Of a stretch of DNA of 64,000 bases, positions 26,439 through 34,788 are shown piece by piece (positions within the stretch are counted from its first letter, which is position 1; each line of letters starts with the position of its first letter). The stretch comes from Neisseria montereyensis (GTDB lineage Bacteria > Pseudomonadota > Gammaproteobacteria > Burkholderiales > Neisseriaceae), in assembly GCF_024834045.1 (NCBI RefSeq), contig NZ_JANUXW010000002.1:62001-126000 (forward strand), in the 5' to 3' direction. The notes beneath the pieces were generated by a model. It was not told where the DNA came from. It made no database searches and was given only the letters and a program-made list of their open reading frames with translations. Both the position numbers and the translations under genes were made by a program.

Positions 26439-26729
26439 TTAGCTACCGCATTTGCCCTCGCCACATTTACCTTCGCCGGCTTTAGCGGCTGTTTTTTTGT
26501 GGGCACCGGCACCACACTTACCTTCACCGCATTTACCTTCGGCAGATTTCGTAGCAGCTTTTGAAGTGGCGCCACATTTGCCTTCGCCGCATGTACCTTC
26601 TTGTACTTTCTTAGCAGCGGCTGTTTTCACTATATGGGTAGCGGCTGGTTTGCTGTCTGCCAGAGCAGATTGAGTGCCTAAAACGGCTAAAGCACCGGCC
26701 AATGCAACTAAAGATGATGTTTTTTTCAT
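26439..26729 (-). CDS. EGKCG-repeat RiPP precursor, soluble periplasmic type (BufA/HvfA-like)
   Basis: Protein of 96 aa. Residues 1-25 are a Sec signal peptide (KKTSSLVALAGALAVLGTQ, SALA/DS cleavage near residue 24). The mature part holds three doublets of the motif: EGTCG-EGKCG (Cys47, 52), EGKCG-EGKCG (Cys67, 72) and EGKCG-EGKCG (Cys89, 94), separated by alanine/lysine-rich linkers of 10-12 residues. Six cysteines, all in motif, make it a substrate for the downstream DUF692/DUF2063 pair. The first motif has Thr in place of Lys. Likely role after modification and export is copper binding in the periplasm, as for bufferins. Confidence 0.93.
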   Translation of the reverse strand: MKKTSSLVALAGALAVLGTQSALADSKPAATHIVKTAAAKKVQEGTCGEGKCGATSKAATKSAEGKCGEGKCGAGAHKKTAAKAGEGKCGEGKCGS

Positions 26730-26773
26730 GATTGATTCCTTAAAGTTTAAGTTTGTTGAGGGGGATGTATTGG

Positions 26774-26809
26774 AGCCGTCTGAAAAATAGTCTGAAGATT
26801 CAGACGCCT
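26774..26809. other. Degenerate DUS hairpin between the two precursor genes
   Basis: AGCCGTCTGAA at 26774 and TTCAGACGCCT, which lacks one G of the DUS, at 26799-26809 can pair with a bulge. It sits 7 bp after the upstream precursor's stop and may be a weakened attenuator. Confidence 0.4.
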
Positions 26810-26815
26810 AAAATA

Positions 26816-27103
26816 TTATTTACTGCCGCATTTGCCTTCGCCGCATTTGCCTTCGGCAGATTTATTGACGGCTTGTGAAGCAGCACCGCATTTGCCTTCG
26901 CCGCACTTACCTTCGGCAGATTTGCTGCCAGCTTGAGAAGCGGCGCCACATTTACCTTCACCGCATTTGCCTTCTTCTGCTTTGGATGTAGATGAGCTGG
27001 TAGCAGAAGTGGTTTGGACAGGTTCGCTATGGCTTTGTCCTTGGCAGCCTGCTAATGCCAATAAACCTGCTAAAGCGATGAGGGAAGAAGATGTTTTAGT
27101 CAT
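26816..27103 (-). CDS. EGKCG-repeat RiPP precursor, putative lipoprotein type
   Basis: Protein of 95 aa, paralogous to the gene downstream. Its N-terminus (MTKTSSSLIALAGLLALAGC) ends in a lipobox, LAGC, with Cys20 as the lipid-attachment site, so the peptide would be anchored in a membrane and not free in the periplasm. A serine/threonine-rich linker (residues 21-42) is followed by three perfect EGKCG doublets (Cys47, 52, 67, 72, 87, 92) spaced by near-identical 10-residue linkers, a 20-residue tandem repeat. Second gene of the operon, 74 bp after doxX. The lipid anchor is predicted; a processed signal type I site cannot be excluded. Confidence 0.9.
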   Translation of the reverse strand: MTKTSSSLIALAGLLALAGCQGQSHSEPVQTTSATSSSTSKAEEGKCGEGKCGAASQAGSKSAEGKCGEGKCGAASQAVNKSAEGKCGEGKCGSK

Positions 27104-27177
27104 TTAAATACTCCAGACAGTGTTAAAAATAGGTGTTAACAAGTGATTGTTTATTTACATGCCGTTATATTGATAAT

Positions 27178-27648
27178 TCAGACGGCCTGTTCTGAAAGGC
27201 GATTGTTTTTCTTGCCAAACAAAACATAATCGAGTGAAAAACGGCCTACGCCTTGCAATACCAGTGGTAACAATGCCACCAAATAAATCAATGCCATTTT
27301 GTATCCGTTGTTACAGACGTTGTAGCCGTTGCCGCTGTGTACCGCATACCAGGCAACGCCGGTAATCACCATTAAGATCAGCGCGCCCCAGCGACCAAAT
27401 AAACCGACAATCAATAGGGCGGGAATAATCAATTCTGCACCCATGGCCACTGTCCAGTTAAAGTCGGCGGAAAACAGATTGAATGGGAAAGGGAATAAAT
27501 CCTGAATATCGGCAAACCAATTTTGGCCGCTCCATTTTTCTAATCCGGCTTCTAGAAATTCATAGGCAAGGAAAAAACGTAAACCTAATAAAGCGATATC
27601 TTTGCCCCAAGTTTCTGAGAATCGGGCCAGATTGTTATTTTTGTTCAT
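27178..27648 (-). CDS. DoxX-family inner membrane protein
   Basis: Protein of 156 aa with four membrane helices in the DoxX pattern: LLGLRFFLAYEFLEAGLEKW, then a periplasmic loop, AMGAELIIPALLIVGLFGRW, ALILMVITGVAWY and ALIYLVALLPLVLQGVG. First gene of the precursor-enzyme-sigma operon, as in the gonococcal and meningococcal versions. DoxX proteins are often found in MNIO clusters and may handle electrons or the modified product at the membrane; this is not established. The stop codon TGA is part of a DUS (27177-27188). A candidate ECF promoter lies 34 bp upstream of the start. Confidence 0.87.
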   Translation of the reverse strand: MNKNNNLARFSETWGKDIALLGLRFFLAYEFLEAGLEKWSGQNWFADIQDLFPFPFNLFSADFNWTVAMGAELIIPALLIVGLFGRWGALILMVITGVAWYAVHSGNGYNVCNNGYKMALIYLVALLPLVLQGVGRFSLDYVLFGKKNNRLSEQAV

Positions 27649-27681
27649 AAATCATTCCTGAAAAATTAAGCTTGTACCGAG

Positions 27682-27709
27682 TAGACGGGGAGGGTGTCGA
27701 TTTCTTACA
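27682..27709 (-). promoter_or_regulatory. Candidate ECF sigma promoter of the EGKCG-peptide operon
   Basis: Read on the minus strand: TGTAAG (complement of 27704-27709), 16 nt, CGTCTA (complement of 27682-27687), then 33 nt to the doxX start. A TGTAA-type -35 with CGTC in the -10 at 16-nt spacing is the pattern of many ECF promoters. The operon carries its own ECF sigma gene, so autoregulation is likely. Confidence 0.6.
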
Positions 27710-27840
27710 GATTTTTTTAGATATATAGGTTTTTATTTTTAATATTTTGATTTATTTGATTATTTTTTTTGTTAAAAATAAACAGGGCGAAATGAGGGAT
27801 AGATGGAAACCGCATGATTTGTTAGGGTAGAAATAAAAAT

Positions 27841-27869
27841 TAGGCCGTCTGAATATTTCAGACGGCCTA
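27841..27869. terminator. DUS terminator of mtrCDE
   Basis: TAGGCCGTCTGAA and TTCAGACGGCCTA pair with a 3-nt loop, 26 bp after the mtrE stop. It also separates the efflux operon from the DoxX operon promoter. Confidence 0.85.
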
Positions 27870-27895
27870 TTGTTTGAAATTAAATAATAAAATAT

Positions 27896-29320
27896 TTAAG
27901 AAGGGTCTTCAGTGTAGCGTTTCAAACCGCCACCTAATGCTTTATATAAATCCGCCAGATTTTCCAAACGGGTAAGCTCGATATTTAAGAGTGCCGTATC
28001 TGCGCCATAGCTATTGCGTTCGGCATCCAGCAGATCCAGTGCGTTGGATACGCCGTGTTGATAACGTAAACGTACCAGCCGTAAAGAATCGGCGAATGCT
28101 TGCCGTTGCCTCATGGTTGCATCATAACGCTCATCAAGCTGTTCGCGGGCAACCAGTGCGTCGGAAACATCTCTGAATGCATTTTGAACGGCGGCTTCAT
28201 AGCGGACAATCTGAATTTGTTTGCGGATATTGGCTAAATCCAAATTAGCCCGGTTGCGTCCCCAATTGAAAATCGGCAGATTGATGGTGGGCATAAACGA
28301 CCAAGTACGGTTTCTGCCTTCAAATAAGCCGCTTAATTCAGTGGAACCGGTACCGATAGTGCCGGTTAGGCTGATGCTGGGGAAGAATGCGGCGCGAGCC
28401 GCACCGATATTGGCATTGGCAGCGCGTAAGTCATATTCGGCGGCGCGGATATCGGGGCGGTTGAGTAAAACTTCCGATGATAAACCGGCAGGCAGCTTGC
28501 TGATTTTAAACTGCTCTTCTAGCGATAAACCTTGTGGCAGGTCATTAGGGAGCGGTTGATTAATCAGCATAGATAAAGCATTTTGCGCCTGTTCCCTGCT
28601 TTGTACTGCAGCGGCATAATCGGCTTTGGCTGCCTCAATCAAGGCTTCTTGTTGGCGTAGATCAAGTGCGGAAACCACACCTGCCCTATGTTTTAATTGG
28701 GTCAGTTCATAGGTTCGTTCGCGCGTTTTGAGTACGTTTTGCGCCAATACCATAGCTTCTTCGGCATGAAGTTGGTTGAAATAGGCTTTGGCCACCGTCG
28801 CAATCAGAGTCAGATGGGCGGCATCACGGGCCGCAGCACTGCTGAAATAAGTTTGCTTGGCGGCTTCCGCTTGGCTGCGCACCCTACCGAATAAATCAAG
28901 CTCATAAGCGGTAATGCCCAAACCGACACTATAGGATTCCGAAACCATAGCATTGCCACCGCTTAAGTCAGCCGCCCTGCGTCCGCGTTGGCCGTTGCCG
29001 CTGGCGTTGATGCCGGGCAATAAGTCGGCACGGGAAATCATATATTGACGGCGTACGGCTTCGGCATTTAAGGCTGCTTCCTGTAAGTCGGTATTATTGT
29101 TTAAAGCCAATTCGATTAAACGGTGCAGACGGGGGTCGGCAAAATAATCCTGCCAACCCAATGAGGCCGCCTGAATACCGGTTTCGGGCTGGGTATCGTG
29201 CCTGAATGTTTCCGGTACATTAACTTGCGGCTGCTCGTATCTCGGCATCATGGTACAGGCTGAAAGAGCCGTTGCAACCGTTAAAACGCTTAAGGTAGGT
29301 TTAAAAGAGAATACAGTCAT
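27896..29320 (-). CDS. mtrE: Outer membrane efflux channel MtrE
   Basis: Protein of 474 aa, a TolC-like NodT-family lipoprotein channel. Signal peptide ends with lipobox LSAC (Cys22). Two outer membrane factor repeats follow, with PRYEQPQVNVPETFRHD, LNNNTDLQEAALNAEAVRR and the C-terminal LRYQHGVSNALDLLDAERN typical of MtrE/OprM. It forms the outer-membrane exit duct for the MtrCDE pump, which expels hydrophobic agents, detergents, fatty acids and antimicrobial peptides. Last gene of the operon; 2 bp from mtrD, 26 bp before a DUS terminator. Confidence 0.94.
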   Translation of the reverse strand: MTVFSFKPTLSVLTVATALSACTMMPRYEQPQVNVPETFRHDTQPETGIQAASLGWQDYFADPRLHRLIELALNNNTDLQEAALNAEAVRRQYMISRADLLPGINASGNGQRGRRAADLSGGNAMVSESYSVGLGITAYELDLFGRVRSQAEAAKQTYFSSAAARDAAHLTLIATVAKAYFNQLHAEEAMVLAQNVLKTRERTYELTQLKHRAGVVSALDLRQQEALIEAAKADYAAAVQSREQAQNALSMLINQPLPNDLPQGLSLEEQFKISKLPAGLSSEVLLNRPDIRAAEYDLRAANANIGAARAAFFPSISLTGTIGTGSTELSGLFEGRNRTWSFMPTINLPIFNWGRNRANLDLANIRKQIQIVRYEAAVQNAFRDVSDALVAREQLDERYDATMRQRQAFADSLRLVRLRYQHGVSNALDLLDAERNSYGADTALLNIELTRLENLADLYKALGGGLKRYTEDPS

Positions 29321-29322
29321 GT

Positions 29323-32300
29323 TTAATCCTTATCAGCGTATTCGTTTCCAACCGAATCGGACAAGGCTGCCGCCGTGGCCGGTGTTCCGTTGGATTTATC
29401 TTTGAAGAGTTTGCGTATCAGTACATAAAACAGCGGTACGAGGAATACTGCCAAAATGGTACCCACTAACATACCCCATAACACGGTTGTACCGATACCG
29501 CGTTGGCTGGCCGAGCTGGCACCCGAAGCAAGATAAAGCGGCACGACACCTAAAATAAAGGCAAACGATGTCATGATAATCGGGCGGAAGCGTAAATGGG
29601 CGGCTTCTAAAGCAGCTTCAATCGCATTTTTACCTTGTGCTTGCAGGTCTTTGGCAAACTCAATAATCAAAATCGCATTTTTGGCACTCAAACCGATGAC
29701 CGTAATCAGGCCGACTTGGAAGTAAATATCGTTCAGATAAGAAGGAGGATTACCAAATAATGCACCTATCAGGTTACGTCCGTTTACGCCCAATACCACA
29801 CCTAAGAAGCCGAGCGGTACCACCAAAATCACCGCAAAAGGAATCGACCAGCTTTCATATAGTGCGGCCAATACCAAGAACACGGCAATAATCGCAAATG
29901 CGTATAAAGTGGTGGTTTGAGAGCTACCTTTGATTTCCTCACGAGATTGTCCGCTCCATTCCAAGCTGTAGCCGTCCATTTCGTCTACCATGCGCTGTAC
30001 TTCGGCCATCACTTCGCCTGAAGAATAGCCTTCGGCCGCACCGCCACTGATTTGCATGGCAGGATAACCATTAAAGCGGACGCTTTGTTCGATGCCGTTT
30101 TGCCACGATACGGTGGCAACGGTAGAAAGCGGAACGGCAATACCCTGACTATTCAGTACGGTTAATGCCAGAATATCGGAAGGCTGCATACGGGCTTGGG
30201 CATCGGCCTGTACGATAACACGTTGCAAACGGCCTTTATTGGGGAAGTCGTTGATATAGGATGAACCCAACCCCGTTGCCAATACCGAGCGGATACTTTC
30301 AAAGCTGATACCTTGTGCAGCAGCAGCTTCACGGTCGATATCGATTTTTAGTTGCGGTGCGTCTTCCAAGCCGGACGGACGCACGCTGGAAGGATCGAAC
30401 ATCGGATTTTGGCGCATCTTGTCGACAAGCTCGTTGCGTTTGGCCAACAATGCGGCATGCCCGCTGTTATTACGATCTTGCAGATACATTTCAAAGCCGG
30501 CGTTGTTACCCAGTTCCATAATGGCAGGCGGGTTTAAGATAATCGTATAACCGTCTCGAACTTCACTCATCAATGCACCGGTCAACTTTCCGGCCAGTGC
30601 GGCCGCACTTGTCTCAGGTGTAGTACGTTCCGTCCAATCTTTCAGTGTAATAAATCCCATACCGGTATTTTGTGCCGAGCCTGAAAAGCTGAAGCCGGAA
30701 ATGCCGATCATACTTTCTACTTCCGGTTGCGCCATAATGACATTGGTGGCTGTGGCTAAAGTGGCATCGGTCCGCTCTTTGGTTGCACCTGAAGGAAGCT
30801 GCATAATCATCATCAGGCTGCCTTGGTCTTCATTGGGCAGGAAAGAGGTGGGAATGCGGACAAACAAAAATCCGGCTGCTACAGTTAAGATGACATAGAT
30901 AATCACCATACGGAAAGACTTATTTAGGATTTTGGCTACCCAACCTTCATAACGGTGTGTGCCGCTTGAGAATTTGCGGTTAAACCAACCGAAGAAGCCT
31001 TTTTTCTGCTCGTGATGGCCTTTGGGGATTTGTTTGAGCAAGGTGCCGCACAAGGCCGGGGTGAGTGATAAAGCAAAGAATGCCGAAAATGCAATGGCAA
31101 TCGCCATCGTTACCGCAAACTGACGGTAAATATTACCGGTGGCACCGCTGAACATGGCCAGTGGGATAAATACCGAAATCAATACGGCGGTAATACCGAT
31201 AACGGCACCGGAAATTTGGCCCATCGCTTTTTTCGTGGCATCGATAGGGGTAAGCCCTTCTTCAACCATAATCCTTTCGACGTTTTCCACCACCACAATC
31301 GCATCATCGACCACAATACCGATCACCAATACCATGGCAAACATGGTCAGCACATTGATCGACATACCTAAATACCAAATGGACGCAAACGAGCCCAATA
31401 AGGAAATCGGTACTACAATCGTCGGAATCAGTGTATAGCGGATATTTTGCAGGAAAATATACATCACGATAAACACCAATACGATGGCTTCTATCAGGGT
31501 ATGAACCACTTTTTCGATGGAAATGCCAACGAATTTGGATGTGTCGTAAGGAGCATCCCATTTCAAATCTTGCGGGAAGAAATGCTCTAATTCGGCCATT
31601 TTTTCGCGTACGGCAGCAGCAGTGGCCATGGCATTACCGGTATTGGATAACATCACTGCCATACCTACTGAAGGCTTACCGTTCAAGCGGGTGCTTGCGC
31701 CATAGTTTTGGCTACCGAGTTCGATACGGGCGACATCTTTCAAATAGACATTGGCACCATCGGTATTGGAACGCAGGATAATGTTGCCGAATTCTTCCGG
31801 TGTGGAAAGTTGGCCTTGCGCCATAATGGTGGCCGTGATGGCTTGTCCGGCAGGTGAGGGGAGGGCGCCGAGACTACCGGCGGAAAGTTGAACGTTTTGT
31901 CCGCTTAGTGCGGTAGATATATCGGCAAAAGAAAGGTTGTAGTTTTGTAGTTTTTTCGGGTCGGCCCAAATACGCATCGCCCGTTGCGAACCGAATAAGT
32001 TTACATCGCCGACACCTTCGATACGTTGTATTTCGGGGCTGATATTACGTTCTACATAGTCGCCGATTTCTTCCGTATTCATCGTTTCGGATGACATCAT
32101 TAATACCATCAGAAAGTTGGAGCGTGCTTTGGCAACGGTAATACCGTTTTGCTGTACAGGAGCAGGCAATACCCTTGTGATTTGGGAAAGTTTATTTTGC
32201 ACATCAACTTGTGCCAGATTTTCATCGGTTTCGGGGGTAAACACCAGTCTGACCGTACCCCTACCATTAGAGGTGGCATTGGTGGTCATATAGTCCAACC

Positions 32301-32520
32301 CTTCCACGCCATTCATATTGCGTTCGATAACGGCCAATACGCTGTCTTCCATCACTTGAGCGGATGCGCCCGGATAGCTGGCGGAAAGAGTAATGGTTGG
32401 TGCGGCAACGGAAGGGTATTGTGAAACCGGCAGATTACGGATGCCGACAATACCGGCAAGAATAACAAATATTGCAATCACCCACGCAAAAATAGGGCGG
32501 TCAATAAAAAATTTAGCCAT
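29323..32520 (-). CDS. mtrD: RND multidrug transporter MtrD
   Basis: Protein of 1065 aa (gonococcal MtrD is 1067). HAE1-type RND pump with 12 membrane helices, two large periplasmic loops, the proton-relay motif VVDDAIVVVENVERIM and the C-terminal repeat GLSAKNAILIIEFA. N-terminal FFIDRPIFAWVIAIFVILAG and the FLPNEDQG segment are standard. It takes substrates from the periplasm and inner membrane and hands them to MtrE through MtrC. 9 bp separate its start from the mtrC stop. Whole and uninterrupted; no mosaic boundary can be judged without relatives. Confidence 0.96.
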   Translation of the reverse strand: MAKFFIDRPIFAWVIAIFVILAGIVGIRNLPVSQYPSVAAPTITLSASYPGASAQVMEDSVLAVIERNMNGVEGLDYMTTNATSNGRGTVRLVFTPETDENLAQVDVQNKLSQITRVLPAPVQQNGITVAKARSNFLMVLMMSSETMNTEEIGDYVERNISPEIQRIEGVGDVNLFGSQRAMRIWADPKKLQNYNLSFADISTALSGQNVQLSAGSLGALPSPAGQAITATIMAQGQLSTPEEFGNIILRSNTDGANVYLKDVARIELGSQNYGASTRLNGKPSVGMAVMLSNTGNAMATAAAVREKMAELEHFFPQDLKWDAPYDTSKFVGISIEKVVHTLIEAIVLVFIVMYIFLQNIRYTLIPTIVVPISLLGSFASIWYLGMSINVLTMFAMVLVIGIVVDDAIVVVENVERIMVEEGLTPIDATKKAMGQISGAVIGITAVLISVFIPLAMFSGATGNIYRQFAVTMAIAIAFSAFFALSLTPALCGTLLKQIPKGHHEQKKGFFGWFNRKFSSGTHRYEGWVAKILNKSFRMVIIYVILTVAAGFLFVRIPTSFLPNEDQGSLMMIMQLPSGATKERTDATLATATNVIMAQPEVESMIGISGFSFSGSAQNTGMGFITLKDWTERTTPETSAAALAGKLTGALMSEVRDGYTIILNPPAIMELGNNAGFEMYLQDRNNSGHAALLAKRNELVDKMRQNPMFDPSSVRPSGLEDAPQLKIDIDREAAAAQGISFESIRSVLATGLGSSYINDFPNKGRLQRVIVQADAQARMQPSDILALTVLNSQGIAVPLSTVATVSWQNGIEQSVRFNGYPAMQISGGAAEGYSSGEVMAEVQRMVDEMDGYSLEWSGQSREEIKGSSQTTTLYAFAIIAVFLVLAALYESWSIPFAVILVVPLGFLGVVLGVNGRNLIGALFGNPPSYLNDIYFQVGLITVIGLSAKNAILIIEFAKDLQAQGKNAIEAALEAAHLRFRPIIMTSFAFILGVVPLYLASGASSASQRGIGTTVLWGMLVGTILAVFLVPLFYVLIRKLFKDKSNGTPATAAALSDSVGNEYADKD

Positions 32521-32529
32521 GACTGCTCC

Positions 32530-33795
32530 TTATTGTGCGGCTGAAGCTGCTTGATCGGCAGAAGTGGTTTCGGCATCTGAGGCCGTATTGCTTACATCGG
32601 CAGGGGCCGAAGCTGTACTATTGGGAGCAGTCCATTCTTTCGGCGTTACTTTTTTCGCACCCGACATACCGACAATCGATAAACCGTTCACAACCACTTT
32701 ATCACCGGCTTGGAGGCCGTCTGAAATAATCCAGTTATTGCCTTGTTGCTGTATGACATTAACTTGGCGTGGTTCCAAAGTATTTTCTGCCGTCACAATC
32801 ATAACGGTATTGGATTCGCCACGGGTGACTGCCTGTTGCGGTACGGCAAACGCGTTGGGAATATCTGCTTGAGGCAGAACAACGCGCACATATAAACCGG
32901 GCAATAAGATATTGTCCGGATTCGGTACTTCTGCGCGTAAAGTCACTTGGCCTGTTGTTTGGTCGACAGTCGGGTCGGCAAACAGCAGGCGGCCTTTTCT
33001 CGGATAAATCGTGCCATTTTCTAATTTAATATCGATTTCGATACCGCCGTTGACTGCTTGCATTTTGCCATCGGCAATATCTTGGCGCAGCTGCATGACT
33101 TCGGCTGCCGATTGGGTCACATTGACATACATCGGGTCGGTTTGTTGAATGGTCGCTAATTTGGAAGGGCCGCCGGGGCTGACCAATGTACCTTCCGAAA
33201 CAAACGATTGGCCGATGTAGCCGGAAATCGGTGCGGTAATACGGGAATAGTTCACATTGATTTGCGCCGCATTAATACCGGCACGCGCCGCTTTAACACT
33301 GGCATCGGCCGAACGCTTGGCTGCAACGGCGGCATCATATTCCTGTTTGCTGATGGCATCGGCTTCAACCAATGGTTTGTAACGCGATAAATCGGCATTG
33401 GCTTTGGCCAGTTCCGATTGCGCCGAAGCCAATTGGGCGCGTGCGTTTTCTAATGCCGTGGTGTAGACGGCATCATCAATTTGATAAAGGGGTTGTCCGG
33501 CACGGACATAACTGCCTTCTTGAAACAGGCGTTTTTTTATAATACCGCCGACTTGCGGCAAAATATCGGCGATACGGCGCGATTCCAAACGACCGGGAAG
33601 TTCGGTGCTCAGCGTGATATTTTGCGGTTGCACGGTAACGACACCGACAACGGGCGCCGGTGCTTCTTGTTCCGTACCTTGTTCGGCAGATGCATCGTCT
33701 CCTCCTTGACTACAGGCAGATAAAGCGAGCATCGTGGCAGCTGCCAGAGCCGCCAGTTTCAGTGTGTTTGTTGTGTTGGGTATAAAGTATGACAT
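32530..33795 (-). CDS. mtrC: Periplasmic membrane-fusion protein MtrC
   Basis: Protein of 421 aa, lipoprotein with lipobox LSAC (Cys28) after an alanine-rich signal sequence. HlyD-type adaptor: biotinyl-lipoyl half-motifs (GGIIKKRLFQEGSYVRAGQPLYQID and INVNYSRITAPISGYIGQS), a long coiled-coil hairpin (residues ~105-180) and beta-barrel with LLPGLYVRVVLP. A low-complexity Ala/Ser/Thr-rich tail (residues ~390-421) is longer than in many relatives. First gene of mtrCDE, divergent from mtrR, and read from the shared control region at 33796-33962. Confidence 0.94.
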   Translation of the reverse strand: MSYFIPNTTNTLKLAALAAATMLALSACSQGGDDASAEQGTEQEAPAPVVGVVTVQPQNITLSTELPGRLESRRIADILPQVGGIIKKRLFQEGSYVRAGQPLYQIDDAVYTTALENARAQLASAQSELAKANADLSRYKPLVEADAISKQEYDAAVAAKRSADASVKAARAGINAAQINVNYSRITAPISGYIGQSFVSEGTLVSPGGPSKLATIQQTDPMYVNVTQSAAEVMQLRQDIADGKMQAVNGGIEIDIKLENGTIYPRKGRLLFADPTVDQTTGQVTLRAEVPNPDNILLPGLYVRVVLPQADIPNAFAVPQQAVTRGESNTVMIVTAENTLEPRQVNVIQQQGNNWIISDGLQAGDKVVVNGLSIVGMSGAKKVTPKEWTAPNSTASAPADVSNTASDAETTSADQAASAAQ

Positions 33796-33874
33796 TGTTT
33801 TATTTTCTTTCTTGAAATCTTTATTGAAAACCTTTTATTTAAACCTTAACGGAAAATAGCCTGAGAAATTTTTT

Positions 33875-33922
33875 TGCAATTATACATACACTGTTGCATG
33901 TTTAAAAGTTGTTTCTTATAAT
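33875..33922. promoter_or_regulatory. mtrR/mtrC divergent promoters and candidate MtrR operator
   Basis: On the plus strand TTGCAT (33894-33899), 17 nt, TATAAT (33917-33922) is a near-consensus mtrR promoter. On the minus strand TATAAT (complement of 33879-33884) is the likely mtrC -10. The stretch 33875-33898 contains TGCAA-N14-TTGCA and, on the minus strand, GTGTATGTATAAT, as found in the gonococcal MtrR operator. The gonococcal 13-bp inverted repeat in the mtrR spacer is not present. Confidence 0.65.
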
Positions 33923-33962
33923 GAGCTAAATTTTTTACGAAAAATAACTCAATAAAGTTACT

Positions 33963-34619
33963 ATGAGACGAACCAAAGCAGAAGCACTTGAAACACGCCA
34001 AAATTTATTGATGGCAGCATTGGAAACCTTTTATCATAAAGGTACATCTCGCGCATCATTAAATGAAATCGCCCGTGCGGCAGGTGTCACGCGCGGTGCA
34101 TTATATTGGCATTTTAAAAACAAAGAAGATTTATTTGATGCCCTGTTCGGGCAGCTATGGGAAGATGCCGAAAACCAGCTGAGAAACGATTTGGCAGACG
34201 GTGCCGCCGATATGCTTGAAAGCCTTTATAACAGCTTGTTGGCCATGTTTGACCGCTTAGCCAATGATCCGCTTTATTACAAGTTTTATAGTGTTTTATT
34301 TTTAAAATGTGAATATGTTACCGAAAATCAGGCGATAGTTGATGTTATCGTTAAATATGAAAAGATGTGGTATGAGTTGCTGACAGCAGTGTTTCAACAA
34401 TGTGTGAAACAGAAATCTTTGCCGGAGAATTTGGATATTGATGCTGCTGTTTTTTATTTTCAATCCGCTATAACCGGATCGATTTATCAAAATTTGGTGA
34501 ACCCTGTGCGGGCGGATATAAAAAGAGATATGCTGCTGGTTTTTGTGAAAAGCATTATTGGTGGTCTTCAATATTGCCCGACATTACGCAGCCCTGAAGA
34601 TAATCCTGTATCTGAGTAA
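33963..34619 (+). CDS. mtrR: TetR-family repressor MtrR
   Basis: Protein of 218 aa. The N-terminal TetR helix-turn-helix (residues 1-60: SLNEIARAAGVTRGALYWHF, NKEDLFDALF) is nearly that of gonococcal MtrR. Positions where gonococcal resistance changes occur keep the ancestral residues (Ala39, Gly45). The C-terminal ligand domain is more diverged and contains FLKCEYVTENQAIVD. It represses mtrCDE from the shared divergent region and is induced by hydrophobic agents. Ends at a DUS terminator before speA. Confidence 0.93.
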   Translation: MRRTKAEALETRQNLLMAALETFYHKGTSRASLNEIARAAGVTRGALYWHFKNKEDLFDALFGQLWEDAENQLRNDLADGAADMLESLYNSLLAMFDRLANDPLYYKFYSVLFLKCEYVTENQAIVDVIVKYEKMWYELLTAVFQQCVKQKSLPENLDIDAAVFYFQSAITGSIYQNLVNPVRADIKRDMLLVFVKSIIGGLQYCPTLRSPEDNPVSE

Positions 34620-34640
34620 CCAATTAATTATCTATGCTGA

Positions 34641-34671
34641 TAGGCCGTCTGAAATGTTTTCAGACGGCCTA
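34641..34671. terminator. DUS terminator after mtrR
   Basis: TAGGCCGTCTGAAA and TTTCAGACGGCCTA pair with a short loop 21 bp after the mtrR stop. Confidence 0.85.
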
Positions 34672-34788
34672 AGTTATTCATAGGTGGTCGGTGCATAATA
34701 TCGGGTATGTTATGATTTAGGTAGTTTCAGTGTTGTGATCCATAATGGATTAGACACTTCTTTTTATTTTATAGATAAGGATAAAGCA

